The notes: generated from the sequence alone by a model not told the origin. A DNA stretch of 64,000 bases from JBBQZU01 sp038207425 (GCA_038207425.1 JBBQZU010000002.1:176848-240847); one strand, 5' to 3'. Positions 45,164-55,066 are shown, numbered from the stretch's first letter. A program made the numbers and translations.

Positions 45164-45354
45164 TCTTAATTTTATCTTTTCTGTGCTAAGTAAACCGCAA
45201 ATTACTGCGAAAAATACATAACATTCATCAGACGCTCAAAATTATTCGGAGTTGCATCAAGGAAGCTATCTAAAATTCATTTATTTTCATCGCATGTTAG
45301 CCAATAGATTTTGGCTCTACCATCATTTTCAGAAAGGATAATAAATACCAAACT

Positions 45355-47133
45355 ATGGAGAATCCTGAGGCAAAATCACTAGCGTTGAAATCCGATCGAA
45401 ATTCAGATTATGAGTTGGTTTATGCCACAATTCCTTCGTCTGAATCAGTGGAGAAATTGCTCCAAGAAGTAAGTAATCTGCACCCCGTTTGTGCCTTCAT
45501 CCTCGTGCAGCGCAGCTTAAATTCATATGAAAAGCTGAAGAATTTTTTTAATCCGAATTTTTCTTCTATCGAATCAATGGCGCTCATGGCTGATATGGAG
45601 AAAGCCGCAGGTAGAATAGCAGCAGCTTTGGAGAATGGTGAGCGAATAATGCTTTATGGTGACTATGATGTAGACGGAACCTGCGCCGTAGCTGTAATGT
45701 TCAATGTACTTCACGCCACCGGTGCTGATGTAATACGGTACCAACCCGACAGGTATGGAGAGGGCTATGGCGTAAGTGAAAAAGGCGTGCGCTTTGCCGC
45801 TCACGAGGGTGCTTCATTGCTTATTACCTTAGATTGTGGCATTCTGGCTCATGATAAGATAGCAATTGCGAATGACCTTGGAGTGGATGTGATAGTATGC
45901 GACCATCACCTTCCGGGTAATGAATTGCCACCGGCCTTTGCGGTGCTGAATCCAAAACGACTCGATTGCCCGCATGAAGGCAAGGAGCTATGTGGTTGTG
46001 GTGTAGCTTACATGCTGTTGCGCCGCCTACGCGGTATTTTTGGTTTCGATGAATCATTGCTCCTTGAGCAATTGCCCTTGGTGGCTATCGCTACCTGTTG
46101 CGATATAGTACCACTTACAGGCATAAACAGGTTGCTGGTAGCCGAAGGTTTGAAAATGTTGAATACTGAAATGCCATCCGGAATTAGGTTTATGATGCGA
46201 ATGGCCGGGTATGCCGGCGCGCTCGACGTGAGCGATGTGGTATTCAAAATAGGCCCCCGCATCAATGCTGCCGGCAGGCTTGACCATGCTTCGCTTGCAG
46301 TGGAACTTCTCACTACACAAGATGAAGCAGTACTTGAAGCCCGCGCTGCTGATCTTGAAAAACTCAATGTTCAGCGTAAGCTTTTAGATAAGCATACTAC
46401 TGCCGAAGCGCTGGATCAAATGTTTGCCGTTGATCCATTATTGGAGAAGAACAGTACTGTGGTGTATGGTGAAAACTGGCATAGAGGGGTGGTGGGCATC
46501 ATTGCTTCCCGGCTTACTGAAACATGCTACCGACCTACTGTAGTGCTTACCGGATCGAACGGGGTGCTCACAGGTAGCGCGCGAAGTGTAGATGGTTTTA
46601 ACCTTCATGCAGCCATCGCGGCTTGTAGCGATACGCTGATGCAGTTCGGCGGACATGATGCTGCGGCAGGTCTTACACTTAAGCACGAAAAACTTACCGA
46701 ATTCTCACATAAGTTTGAAATCGAAGTGGCCAAAGAACGCTCCGGGAAAAGCAAGCTGCCCGGTCAAAAGGTAGATTTAGTAGTTGCTCTAAGCGATTGG
46801 TATAATGAAGGCTGGATATCATTTTACCGCCAATTAAGCAGGTTGAAGCCTTACGGACCAGGTAACCGCGAGCCGGTATTTGAATCCAGGGGCTGCAAGG
46901 CGCGCAATGTGCAGGTGGTTGGCGGCGACCATCTGAAATTTCAGGTTTTCCATCCGGATCGATCGGGCGAAATGCTCGGAGTAATTGCTTTCAGGCAGGC
47001 AGCAAAGTACGATGCCCTGGCCAATGACAAATCATTTGCCCTGGTATACGCCATCAAAGAAGCCGAATGGCAGGGGCGCAGGAATATTCAACTTGAAGGC
47101 AAGGCCATCATTGTGGACTGCTCAATGGATTAG
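45355..47133 (+). CDS. recJ: single-stranded-DNA-specific exonuclease RecJ
   Basis: A 592-residue DHH-family nuclease. Motifs are YGDYDVDGTCAVA (about residues 99-111), CDHHLPG (DHH, about 182-188), GPRINAAGRLDHA (about 300) and the DHHA1 block FGGHDAAAGLT (about 435). The C-terminal OB-like domain (about 470-590) is present. RecJ degrades single-stranded DNA 5' to 3' in recombination and mismatch repair. It overlaps mscS tail to tail by 26 bp. Confidence 0.95.
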   Translation: MENPEAKSLALKSDRNSDYELVYATIPSSESVEKLLQEVSNLHPVCAFILVQRSLNSYEKLKNFFNPNFSSIESMALMADMEKAAGRIAAALENGERIMLYGDYDVDGTCAVAVMFNVLHATGADVIRYQPDRYGEGYGVSEKGVRFAAHEGASLLITLDCGILAHDKIAIANDLGVDVIVCDHHLPGNELPPAFAVLNPKRLDCPHEGKELCGCGVAYMLLRRLRGIFGFDESLLLEQLPLVAIATCCDIVPLTGINRLLVAEGLKMLNTEMPSGIRFMMRMAGYAGALDVSDVVFKIGPRINAAGRLDHASLAVELLTTQDEAVLEARAADLEKLNVQRKLLDKHTTAEALDQMFAVDPLLEKNSTVVYGENWHRGVVGIIASRLTETCYRPTVVLTGSNGVLTGSARSVDGFNLHAAIAACSDTLMQFGGHDAAAGLTLKHEKLTEFSHKFEIEVAKERSGKSKLPGQKVDLVVALSDWYNEGWISFYRQLSRLKPYGPGNREPVFESRGCKARNVQVVGGDHLKFQVFHPDRSGEMLGVIAFRQAAKYDALANDKSFALVYAIKEAEWQGRRNIQLEGKAIIVDCSMD

Positions 47134-48226
47134 GGCTGTCGTTTCTTGAGTTGATTAGGTGCATTTCCCTTTGAGGAATAGTAATAACGATGCCCTGATT
47201 CCTGAATTGCTGATCAATTTCAAAGCGAATTTCACTTTGAAGGGTTTCCACCACCCAGGTTTTTCGCGCCCAAAAGAATACGCTAAACTTGAGTCCGTTC
47301 TCAGCAAAATCCTCAAACCGCACAATTATTTCGCGGTTCTTGCTTACATCGGGGTGTTTTAGGGCACTGTTGTACAATATATCACGCACCAGCGCTGTGT
47401 CCGTGCCGAATTTCACATTTACATTGATGTTGAATCGGGTAAGCTCCGAGCCATGATTCCAGTTTACCACCTTCTCACCTATCAGGTTTGAGTTGGGTAT
47501 GATAATGTATTTCCCATCGCGGGTAAGTACTTTTGAAGTGCGAATATCTATTTGCTGAACCCTTGCTACCAGCCCGTCTACTTCTATTACATCGCCCACT
47601 TTTACAGGCCCTTCAAAAAGGATAATTATTCCTGATATCAAATCATAAAATAAGTGCTGCAATCCAAATCCGAGCCCTACCAGCAATGCTCCAAGACCGC
47701 CTACAATCAGTTTAATATCAAGGCCCAGGCTTGTAAGTCCAATGAGTATTGCCAATCCATAGAGACCATACTTAGTAAGTTTGAATATGGTGTACTCCTT
47801 GCCCTCGTCGATCCAGGTTTTTTTTGAAAAATTCTTCTTTAGCAATACCCTGACCAATCGCGATATGAGCCGGGCAAAGATTAGAATCAACACAAAAACC
47901 AAAATTTTTCCGGGTGTCAATGAAATCTTGTCAATCTTAACCAGCTCATAGTTGAATACCAGACCGAGCAAGCCACTGAGACCAAGACTGAAAATAGCTA
48001 TTATTATTCCAATAATGAGAATGATACCACGTCCGGCTCGCACGAGTATCAATTCTTTTTCCTTATCGAAGGTGTCAAGGGCCCGAAGTTTTCTGCTGAT
48101 AAATACAGTGTACGCTTTTCTCGCAAGTTTTATAAAAAGGAGAATAGCCAGCAGCACTAAAATGTTTCTGGCGGTGATATTTAGGTAAGGAGATTGAAAA
48201 AAACTGTATTCGAGTAGGTCGCTCAT
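47108..48226 (-). CDS. MscS-family mechanosensitive ion channel
   Basis: A 372-residue membrane protein with four to five helices. The pore helix and following conserved block are GGLGALLVGLGFGLQHLFYD (about residues 176-195), followed by the beta-domain VGDVIEVDGLVARVQQIDIR and the PNSNLIGEKVVNW signature. It should gate on membrane tension and release solutes on osmotic downshock. It is 15 bp downstream of dnaG? No: dnaG lies upstream on the other side at 48242-50185 with the opposite reading order on the same strand, so mscS follows dnaG by 15 bp and may be its operon partner. Confidence 0.9.
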   Translation of the reverse strand: MSDLLEYSFFQSPYLNITARNILVLLAILLFIKLARKAYTVFISRKLRALDTFDKEKELILVRAGRGIILIIGIIIAIFSLGLSGLLGLVFNYELVKIDKISLTPGKILVFVLILIFARLISRLVRVLLKKNFSKKTWIDEGKEYTIFKLTKYGLYGLAILIGLTSLGLDIKLIVGGLGALLVGLGFGLQHLFYDLISGIIILFEGPVKVGDVIEVDGLVARVQQIDIRTSKVLTRDGKYIIIPNSNLIGEKVVNWNHGSELTRFNINVNVKFGTDTALVRDILYNSALKHPDVSKNREIIVRFEDFAENGLKFSVFFWARKTWVVETLQSEIRFEIDQQFRNQGIVITIPQREMHLINSRNDSPNPLSSPQ

Positions 48227-48241
48227 GGGCGCTATTAAAAT

Positions 48242-50185
48242 CTAAATGATTGTTGAACCAAAAAAGGTGCTCACTTGTGCTTTTAATTTGTCCAATCTAA
48301 TCTTTTCTTGCAAAAGGAGTGAAAGTTCTTCCTCTGTTTCACTCAATTTAAGGCTAGTATCAATTTGTTTTATTAGCTCTCTCACGCGCCATAGTTTGAG
48401 TCGCATCACAGGATCAAAGGCCGTGCGCTTGAGATTTTGATCTTCTGTGTCGGTATATATATGGTGTTTTTCTGACCAGTTTACGCTAAGTTCATAAGGG
48501 GTTGATATCAGGCTCGAAATGGCTTCAGTAAGTTCCTGATCTGTGCTTTTTACAAAGAAATCTTCTCCCGGAAACACTCCGTATTCTTCAAATTGGGTTT
48601 TGAAAACTGATAGAATTTTAGAATAAATCGGCGATTTAAACTCAATTTCTTCTGAAGTAAGCTCATGTATCACAAACTCTGCAAGAGGCACAGTGATTAG
48701 TTGTTCCTTTCCATCTTCATCAATAGTTTCTAAATCCATTTCAAATGAACCGTATTGTACAAGTACCCTAGCAACTTCACGTTCGAGCAATATATGATCG
48801 GGCTCCGCGGCAGGCTTTTGCACTGCAACATTCGTCTCTAGCGGGTCTGTGATGAGCACCGGGTCAACTCCTGCAGCCTTCAAGCCACGCTTGCGCACCA
48901 GTCTGTTTAGCTCCAGCAGAAGAGCCTGCTCGGGAATATTAAGGCATTTTGCCGCCCGGCTTAGGTAAACACTTCGGGTAATATGATCGCTTATTAGCGA
49001 CAAACTCTCGACCATACGGCGCGATGTCTGTGCCTTTACTATTGGGTCGTCATTGCCTTCATCGAGGAGCACTTCCACCATAAAATCGGTAAAGTCTTTC
49101 GCTGCTCGCTTTAAGTAGTCAAACAACTCCTGCTGAAGTGTGGCTCTGGCAAATGAATCCGGGTCATGGCCATCCGGAAAAAGCACCACCTTCACATACA
49201 ATCCTTCTTCGAGAAGCAGATCAATGGCCCTAAGCGCAGCTTTTACTCCGGCCTTATCGCCATCATAAAGTATGGCTACATTCTTCGTGTAACGTTTTAT
49301 AAGTCTTGCCTGGTCTTGCGTGAGCGAAGTGCCCGCAGATGCAACAGCATAATCAACACCGGCTTGATGAAGTGAGATCACGTCAGTATATCCTTCCACA
49401 AGAAAGCAGAGGTCATTGGCCATTATACCCCTTTTGGCTTCGAATATGCCGTATAGGGTTTTGCTTTTGTCATACAGCTCACTCTCGGGCGAGTTGAGGT
49501 ATTTTACCTTACTGTCGCTTTTAAGTGTTCTGCCTGCGAATGCTATATTTTTACCTGTTATATTCCTTATCGGAAAAATTACCCTTCCGCGGAAAAAGTC
49601 ATAAACACCGTGCTCACCTTCCTTGGTTAGGCCGAGGGTCAAAAAGTGTTTTGGATTGTATCCTGCTTCTTCAGCAGTTTTAAGGAAGGAATCGTTTTTG
49701 TCAAAAGCGTAACCGAGCCCAAATTTCTTGATGGTAGTATCGGTAAAGCCCCTTTCACGAAAGTAGCTCAGGCCAATACTTTTGCCATCGTCAGATTGCC
49801 ACAGGGTATGTTCAAAATATTCGGCAGCGAATTTATTTACCAACGAGAGGCTTTCGCGCACACCCATTTCTTCGCGTTTCTCAGGGGTTAACTCACTCTC
49901 TTCGATCTCAATCTGGTACTTATTGGCGAGGTATCGAAGCGCTTCGGGGTAGGTCATGTTTTCGAGCTCCATAAGGAAGGTGACGGCGTTGCCACCCTTG
50001 CCTGAGCTGAAATCCTTAAAAATGCCTTTGGCAGGCGAAACATAAAATGAAGGGGTGCGCTCACTGTTAAAGGGGCTCAACCCTTTAAAACTTGACCCCG
50101 CTCTCTTCAACTGCACAAAATCACCGATCACATCTTCAATGAGTACCGCGTCGAATATCCGATCTATGGTAGTTTTAGTAATCAA
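48242..50185 (-). CDS. dnaG: DNA primase
   Basis: A 647-residue primase. The N-terminal zinc-finger-like domain (about residues 30-75) keeps the fold pattern (GLSPFNSERTPSF; FKDFSSGKGGNAVTF), but none of the CHC2 zinc ligands is present. The catalytic core and TOPRIM domain (LVEGYTDVISLHQAG, ILYDGDKAG) are intact, and a C-terminal helicase-binding-like region follows. It makes RNA primers for replication. It overlaps the MORN-like lipoprotein gene by 4 bp at its 5' end. From memory, zinc-less DnaG is usual in Flavobacteriia. Confidence 0.94.
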   Translation of the reverse strand: MITKTTIDRIFDAVLIEDVIGDFVQLKRAGSSFKGLSPFNSERTPSFYVSPAKGIFKDFSSGKGGNAVTFLMELENMTYPEALRYLANKYQIEIEESELTPEKREEMGVRESLSLVNKFAAEYFEHTLWQSDDGKSIGLSYFRERGFTDTTIKKFGLGYAFDKNDSFLKTAEEAGYNPKHFLTLGLTKEGEHGVYDFFRGRVIFPIRNITGKNIAFAGRTLKSDSKVKYLNSPESELYDKSKTLYGIFEAKRGIMANDLCFLVEGYTDVISLHQAGVDYAVASAGTSLTQDQARLIKRYTKNVAILYDGDKAGVKAALRAIDLLLEEGLYVKVVLFPDGHDPDSFARATLQQELFDYLKRAAKDFTDFMVEVLLDEGNDDPIVKAQTSRRMVESLSLISDHITRSVYLSRAAKCLNIPEQALLLELNRLVRKRGLKAAGVDPVLITDPLETNVAVQKPAAEPDHILLEREVARVLVQYGSFEMDLETIDEDGKEQLITVPLAEFVIHELTSEEIEFKSPIYSKILSVFKTQFEEYGVFPGEDFFVKSTDQELTEAISSLISTPYELSVNWSEKHHIYTDTEDQNLKRTAFDPVMRLKLWRVRELIKQIDTSLKLSETEEELSLLLQEKIRLDKLKAQVSTFFGSTII

Positions 50186-50628
50186 TTTGCTTGGAGTGCT
50201 TTTAAGGCAAGCGAATCTGACGCATTCAAAGGTTGATCCATATCAATTCTCTGAATAAGTATGCCGAGTGTATCATAAAATTGCCACAGGCCACTGCGCT
50301 CATCATTGTAGTAATAACCGGTATAGCGCATCATTGCGTTTGGGTAGTATGTAGTTGTAACTCCTTCGCGTACTCCATTTCGGTAATTCATTTCGCTCCA
50401 GCGGTAGCCTGAAGGGTAAAACGACTCCCATTGACCGGTGCGATTGCCATCCACGTTTTTGCCCCGCATTTTTACCACACCATTTTCGTAGTAATCGAGC
50501 ACGTCAATTTCCACTGGTTTAATATTGGCTGAGTTTGTTTCTGCTCCATGCTCTTTGCAGCTTGTAATGTTAACTGCCATGAAACAAATGGCTCCTGCTG
50601 TAAATACTTGAAAATGTAATGATCGCAT
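50182..50628 (-). CDS. MORN-repeat (YwqK-like) lipoprotein
   Basis: A 148-residue protein with a lipoprotein signal (ITSC, Cys24) and about three repeats of the type YxNGxxxxxG(x)n W-x-x-Y/F: VKMRGKNVDGNRTGQWESF, MNYRNGVREGVTTTYY, YTGYYYNDERSGLWQFY. These resemble MORN/YwqK repeats, common in Bacteroidota and often labelled antitoxin by homology without evidence. The lipoprotein signal makes a toxin-antitoxin role unlikely. Function unknown. Its stop overlaps the dnaG start (ATGA). Confidence 0.78.
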   Translation of the reverse strand: MRSLHFQVFTAGAICFMAVNITSCKEHGAETNSANIKPVEIDVLDYYENGVVKMRGKNVDGNRTGQWESFYPSGYRWSEMNYRNGVREGVTTTYYPNAMMRYTGYYYNDERSGLWQFYDTLGILIQRIDMDQPLNASDSLALKALQAN

Positions 50629-50673
50629 TATTCTTATTTTAAGAATTAACGGCTTTCTTAATTTGCCTTGATA

Positions 50674-51645
50674 CTATTTTATTCGTTCGATGGTGTATTG
50701 CACCAAGCCTTCAAGTGCGATGCGCACATCGCTCTGCTCAAAGCTATGAAGAATTTCTATTGCCTCAGAGCGGTAGTTGTGCATGATAGATGTGGCGTAG
50801 TCAATTCCGCCTGATTTTACAACCATCTCAATTACTTTTCGCACCCTGCTTCGGTCTTCATTGTGGTTTTTCACTGTATTGATAATCCACCTTCTGTCAG
50901 ATGCAGTTGCGTGCTGCAACGTATAAATAAGCGGCAGCGTCATCTTCTTTTCTTTGATGTCAATGCCGCTTGGTTTTCCTGTATTTCCGCCTTGTTGATA
51001 ATCAAAAAGGTCATCCTTGAGCTGAAAGGCGATACCCACTTTTTCACCAAACAGGCGCATTCGCTCTGAAATTTCGGAATTTACCCCTGCTGAGTGCGCT
51101 CCGCTCTGGCAGCATGAAGCAATAAGCGAAGCTGTTTTTTGGCGGATGATATTGAAGTAAACTTCTTCTGTGATATTTAGTTTGCGGGCTTTTTCCATTT
51201 GCAGCAACTCGCCTTCGCTCATTTCACGCACGGCGTTGCTCACGATGCGCAATAGCTCAAATTCTCCTTTTTCAACGCTCATCAGCAGCCCGCGCGACAG
51301 CAAAAAATCGCCTACCAATACCGCTATTTTATTTTTCCATAAAGCATTTACAGAAAAGAAGTTTCTGCGGAAATTGGCATCATCTACCACATCATCGTGA
51401 ACGAGTGTTGCAGTATGAAGAAGTTCAATAAGCGAGGCTGCGGTATATGTTGAATCTTTTACACCACCACAAAGTTTGGCCGCAAGGAATACGAACATAG
51501 GCCTCATTTGCTTGCCTTTGCTCTTTATAATGTAGTGGGTTATTCTGTCAAGGAGTGGAGTGTCACTTTTCATTGACTGTTTGAAGCGTTTCTCAAACTC
51601 AGTCATTTCGGGTGCAATAAGCAGCTTTATTTCCTTGATCTCCAT
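50674..51645 (-). CDS. polyprenyl diphosphate synthase
   Basis: A 323-residue trans-prenyltransferase. First Asp-rich motif region LVHDDVVDDANFRR (about residues 81-94) and second motif FQLKDDLFDYQQ (about 211-222) are present, with KGKQMRPMFVFLAA near residue 50. By pattern it is an octaprenyl/long-chain synthase supplying the menaquinone side chain. GATATTTG, a near-match -7 box, lies directly upstream, so the mRNA may be leaderless. Confidence 0.9.
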   Translation of the reverse strand: MEIKEIKLLIAPEMTEFEKRFKQSMKSDTPLLDRITHYIIKSKGKQMRPMFVFLAAKLCGGVKDSTYTAASLIELLHTATLVHDDVVDDANFRRNFFSVNALWKNKIAVLVGDFLLSRGLLMSVEKGEFELLRIVSNAVREMSEGELLQMEKARKLNITEEVYFNIIRQKTASLIASCCQSGAHSAGVNSEISERMRLFGEKVGIAFQLKDDLFDYQQGGNTGKPSGIDIKEKKMTLPLIYTLQHATASDRRWIINTVKNHNEDRSRVRKVIEMVVKSGGIDYATSIMHNYRSEAIEILHSFEQSDVRIALEGLVQYTIERIK

Positions 51646-51682
51646 TGGGTGGCCAAATATCTGAAATTGTTGGCGGCTTTGA

Positions 51683-53239
51683 TCAGTTCAGCTTCACTTT
51701 GATGTATTGGGTGCGCGACCCGGCAAATCCTACCAGTACCACACCATCAGGAAGCAGATAGAAATAGCGGGGATTTACGAGTGATTTTGAATCTGCACTG
51801 CGCATAATACTTTGTTTTTTTATACTTCCTTCCAGCCCCAATTCTAGTATCACTGGCAATGCTGTTGCATAGGAGTTTAATGAGCGGTAATTCTTTTCCG
51901 GCTCTGACGACAGACCTTCATTTTTTTCATGATCATTGTATATGATGTAGGTTTTACCTCGGTTTCTGAATGATAAATAGGATGTGTAAGCGCCCTCTGA
52001 TCTGGGTGATGACTGAAACTTCGGTATTTTTAGTGAAAAGGTTACTTTTCCAGAAGGCTCTATACGATTGATGAGTATTTGGTCGAAATTGTAAATTTTA
52101 ATCACTGAATAAGTACCTGTGGCCGGATCGAATATTGTTGATGTTTGAGTAGACTGCTTTTCGCTGATCATTTCAGCTAGTCCATCATCAGTTGCGAAGA
52201 TGTATCCGATGGTATACAATCCCAGATCTGTTTTATCAGGGTTGTTACCATTCGCTTTAAATTGCGATTTAAATGCCCGTTCGAAAGGTACCAATCCCTG
52301 ATTCAGAATTTTTCCTGAGTCGGGCTCAAGTTCTACTGAAAAGGTGCCGGCCATGGTAAGTTCTATCAAATTGCTGTAGTAGCCGGCTACCTGAATATTC
52401 GAGTTGTTATTTTTGAGTAAGCCTAACTCATAGAGCCATTTGGATCCTACGGAAAGTGATTTTTCCTGCACCACTTCATTTTGCCAACTGTATTTTATAA
52501 GTGCGTAATTGCGGGTGGCGTTTTGGCGTTGATCATTCTCACTTATTTTCTGACCCGGAAGGCTTATAAGCATGTACACTGAAGTAGTGTCTTCAATAAT
52601 CACATTCTCGAAGTAGAATTTACCTGATGAATGGGGTATTTCAAGATTCTTTCTTTTTAAAAGGCTCAGTGAACTATTATAGATTGAAATTTCAAATTTC
52701 ATATTCTTAATTGGCTCTGCTTCGGTAGGTATAATTACTGCAAGTAAGTCGCGCGATTCATTGGTATAGGTAAGAAATTCCTGACCCGCATTCAAAACCC
52801 GCTTCGATGCAGTGCCCAGCAAAACAGGCTCCCTGTTCAGCTCAGGCACCTGATTCAGCATCCAGGTATGTATGAACACCTTATCGCCCAAATTCTCTTC
52901 GGTAGTGGTGAGCAGGCAGTTCATTCCTTTCATGGAAAGTGGATAGAGCAGCAGCGGTTCCTTGCCGCCAATCAGCGGAAATTCCACATTTAGCGAGCGC
53001 TCCAATAGAAGGCTGTCAGTGCGTATTTTTTCAAGTGCCATCCCATCCTTTTTCCTGCCTGTATACTTAAGGGTGAAAAAATGTGTTGAGTCGGTTCCGA
53101 AAATGTGCTGCAGCGTTTTGTCTTTATTTTCGCCGAGGAGCGGCCCCAAAGTCACATTGATACTCATTTGGGCAAGGAGCAATTGTGCAGCAAGTGTGGC
53201 ACAAATACCTAAAATGATGTTTCTTATTTGTTGGGGCAT
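51683..53239 (-). CDS. secreted protein of unknown function
   Basis: A 518-residue protein if started at ATG 53239, which gives a good signal peptide (RNIILGICATLAAQLLLAQ); the frame extends 10 codons further upstream without one. The mature part is beta-rich with many Ser/Thr and aromatic residues and no motif I recognise. There is no C-terminal T9SS domain and no lipobox. A divergent small outer-membrane-like protein begins only 4 bp away at 53244 (or 40 bp at TTG 53280). Function unknown. Confidence 0.7.
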   Translation of the reverse strand: MPQQIRNIILGICATLAAQLLLAQMSINVTLGPLLGENKDKTLQHIFGTDSTHFFTLKYTGRKKDGMALEKIRTDSLLLERSLNVEFPLIGGKEPLLLYPLSMKGMNCLLTTTEENLGDKVFIHTWMLNQVPELNREPVLLGTASKRVLNAGQEFLTYTNESRDLLAVIIPTEAEPIKNMKFEISIYNSSLSLLKRKNLEIPHSSGKFYFENVIIEDTTSVYMLISLPGQKISENDQRQNATRNYALIKYSWQNEVVQEKSLSVGSKWLYELGLLKNNNSNIQVAGYYSNLIELTMAGTFSVELEPDSGKILNQGLVPFERAFKSQFKANGNNPDKTDLGLYTIGYIFATDDGLAEMISEKQSTQTSTIFDPATGTYSVIKIYNFDQILINRIEPSGKVTFSLKIPKFQSSPRSEGAYTSYLSFRNRGKTYIIYNDHEKNEGLSSEPEKNYRSLNSYATALPVILELGLEGSIKKQSIMRSADSKSLVNPRYFYLLPDGVVLVGFAGSRTQYIKVKLN

Positions 53240-53243
53240 TATA

Positions 53244-53972
53244 ATGGCTATTTTCGCAGCATCACGCAATCATTGCATCTTGAGTAGCTATAGGTACAAA
53301 TATACCCTCTTCACTTCGCTTATTCTATCGCTTGCCGCAAATGCCCAAACTCCTGACCACCTTCCTGAAGAAGATGCATATGATAATACCGATACACTCT
53401 ATGCCGTAATGAACGCTGTGAAGTTTGATCCTGTTCAGGTTTTCTTCGGCGACTTTCAGTTTTATTTTGAAAAGATGATTGCCGGCAGGACGAGCATAGA
53501 ACTTGGCATTGGACCAACCCGCAGAAATTATGCTGCAAGCTGGCTCGAAGATGAACTTGACTCATTCGGGCGCAATGTTGATATCAAAACCAGGTACGCT
53601 GCTACAGTTGCAATGCGGCGCTATTTTGCCGATACCGGCGAGCTTTATGGAAGCTATCTGAGTCTTGTCATGGTGTACAGACAATTCGAAAAAGAATACC
53701 AGGTCATAGATCAAAACGACGAAATAGTACCCGGCTACTCCTTCACTGACCGTAGAGAGTACGCCTCGGCATTGATTATTTTTGGCTATCAGGCGCTTTC
53801 GGCACGAAGCAATGTTTTTGCCGATTTCTATATCGGCGTTGGGATGAGATATAAATCATTGTATACAGTTGGTACCGGCGATGTACACGATCCTTCAGCC
53901 TACTATACCACGAATGAAACCGGCTACGAGCCGGCTATACAAGTTGGTGTCAAAATCGGCTTTGGGTTTTAG
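53244..53972 (+). CDS. outer-membrane beta-barrel-like protein
   Basis: A protein of 242 residues from ATG 53244 or 230 from TTG 53280; the latter gives a cleaner signal peptide (SSYRYKYTLFTSLILSLAANAQ region) and leaves room for divergent promoters. The mature part has alternating beta strands with aromatic ends (YFEKMIAGRTSIELGIGPT; SALIIFGYQAL; FADFYIGVGMRYK) and closes with VGVKIGFGF, a C-terminal Phe typical of barrels. It resembles DUF3575-type barrels. Function unknown. The longer open frame up to 52962 is on the opposite strand of another gene and is not used. Confidence 0.72.
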   Translation: MAIFAASRNHCILSSYRYKYTLFTSLILSLAANAQTPDHLPEEDAYDNTDTLYAVMNAVKFDPVQVFFGDFQFYFEKMIAGRTSIELGIGPTRRNYAASWLEDELDSFGRNVDIKTRYAATVAMRRYFADTGELYGSYLSLVMVYRQFEKEYQVIDQNDEIVPGYSFTDRREYASALIIFGYQALSARSNVFADFYIGVGMRYKSLYTVGTGDVHDPSAYYTTNETGYEPAIQVGVKIGFGF

Positions 53973-53983
53973 TTTTCGTTCAG

Positions 53984-55039
53984 TTAGTCCTTCAAAACAG
54001 CCTTATTCTTGTTGGCAAGTTGCCCGCATGCTGCATCAATATCCTTGCCTCTGCTTCGGCGCACATTTACGACCAAATTGCACCTTTCCAGAAATGCTGC
54101 AAATGCATCAACTTTTTCGGGGTCGGCTTGGCTGAATTCACCATCGTCTATAGGGTTGTATTCTATAATATTGATTTTGCAAGGTATATTTCTGCAAAAG
54201 TCGGCGAGTTCACGGGCATCATCCAGGGTGTCGTTGAAGTCTTTGAAGATGATGTATTCAAAAGTTACCCTGCTGCCGGTTTTTTCAAAGAAGTATTTAA
54301 GGGCTTCTGAAATTACTTCCAGCGAGTTGCTTTCATTGATGGGCATGATTTGGTTGCGCTTAGCATCATTGGCCGCGTGGAGCGAGAGAGCCAGGTTGAA
54401 CTTCACCTCATCATCGCCAAGTTTTTTGATCATTTTGGCAATACCTGCTGTAGAAACGGTAATGCGCTTTGGCGCCATACCCAGACCAATATCGTCGGCT
54501 ATGCGGCGGGTAGATTCAAGCACATTTTTGTAATTAAGGAGGGGCTCGCCCATACCCATGTAAACAATATTTGAAAGTGGTTTACTTCGCAGTATTTCAG
54601 CATCGCGGTATATCTCGGCCACCTGATCATAAATCTCATAAGCCTCCAGATTTTTGAGCAATTTGAGTCTTCCGGTTGCGCAAAATTTGCAGGTAAGGCT
54701 ACACCCCACCTGGCTCGATATACAGGCCGTAGTGCGGCTTCCGGTGGGTATCAGCACACCTTCGACCACATGGCCCTCGTGAAGTCTGAAAGCGTATTTT
54801 ATGGTCCCGTCACGGCTTATTTGCTTGTCGGCAATGGTTATTGAACGAATTTCAAAGTGGGCTTCAAGCTTGTCGCGCATGCCTTTCGGCAAATTGGTCA
54901 TGGCTTCAAAGGTGCGAGTCCGTTTGGCCCAAAGCCATTCAAATACCTGCTTTCCACGAAAGGCGGGTTCTCCAATAGAGGTCATTTCGGCAATCAGCTC
55001 TGCCTGAGTGAGCTTTCTGATGTCTGTTTTCTTTGTCAT
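53984..55039 (-). CDS. rlmN: dual-specificity 23S rRNA A2503 / tRNA A37 C2-methyltransferase
   Basis: A 351-residue radical SAM methylase. The [4Fe-4S] motif CSLTCKFCATG (about residues 112-122), the YMGMGEPLLNY block and the C-terminal catalytic Cys near RGKDIDAACGQL are present. RlmN adds methyl groups to A2503 of 23S rRNA and A37 of some tRNAs. A full -7 box (TACCTTTG, 55047-55054) ends 7 nt before the ATG, suggesting a leaderless mRNA. Confidence 0.95.
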   Translation of the reverse strand: MTKKTDIRKLTQAELIAEMTSIGEPAFRGKQVFEWLWAKRTRTFEAMTNLPKGMRDKLEAHFEIRSITIADKQISRDGTIKYAFRLHEGHVVEGVLIPTGSRTTACISSQVGCSLTCKFCATGRLKLLKNLEAYEIYDQVAEIYRDAEILRSKPLSNIVYMGMGEPLLNYKNVLESTRRIADDIGLGMAPKRITVSTAGIAKMIKKLGDDEVKFNLALSLHAANDAKRNQIMPINESNSLEVISEALKYFFEKTGSRVTFEYIIFKDFNDTLDDARELADFCRNIPCKINIIEYNPIDDGEFSQADPEKVDAFAAFLERCNLVVNVRRSRGKDIDAACGQLANKNKAVLKD

Positions 55040-55046
55040 CCGGGTG

Positions 55047-55054
55047 CAAAGGTA
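55047..55054 (-). promoter_or_regulatory. -7 box of rlmN
   Basis: TACCTTTG on the minus strand, a full TAnnTTTG match, seven bases before the rlmN ATG. The -33 element would fall inside the end of the upstream phosphatase gene and is not clear. Confidence 0.55.
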
Positions 55055-55066
55055 AGCATTGAGCCC

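Noticed and set aside
52962..53243. Long N-terminal extension of the barrel-like protein
   Set aside because: It lies antisense to another gene and puts the signal peptide in the middle of the protein.
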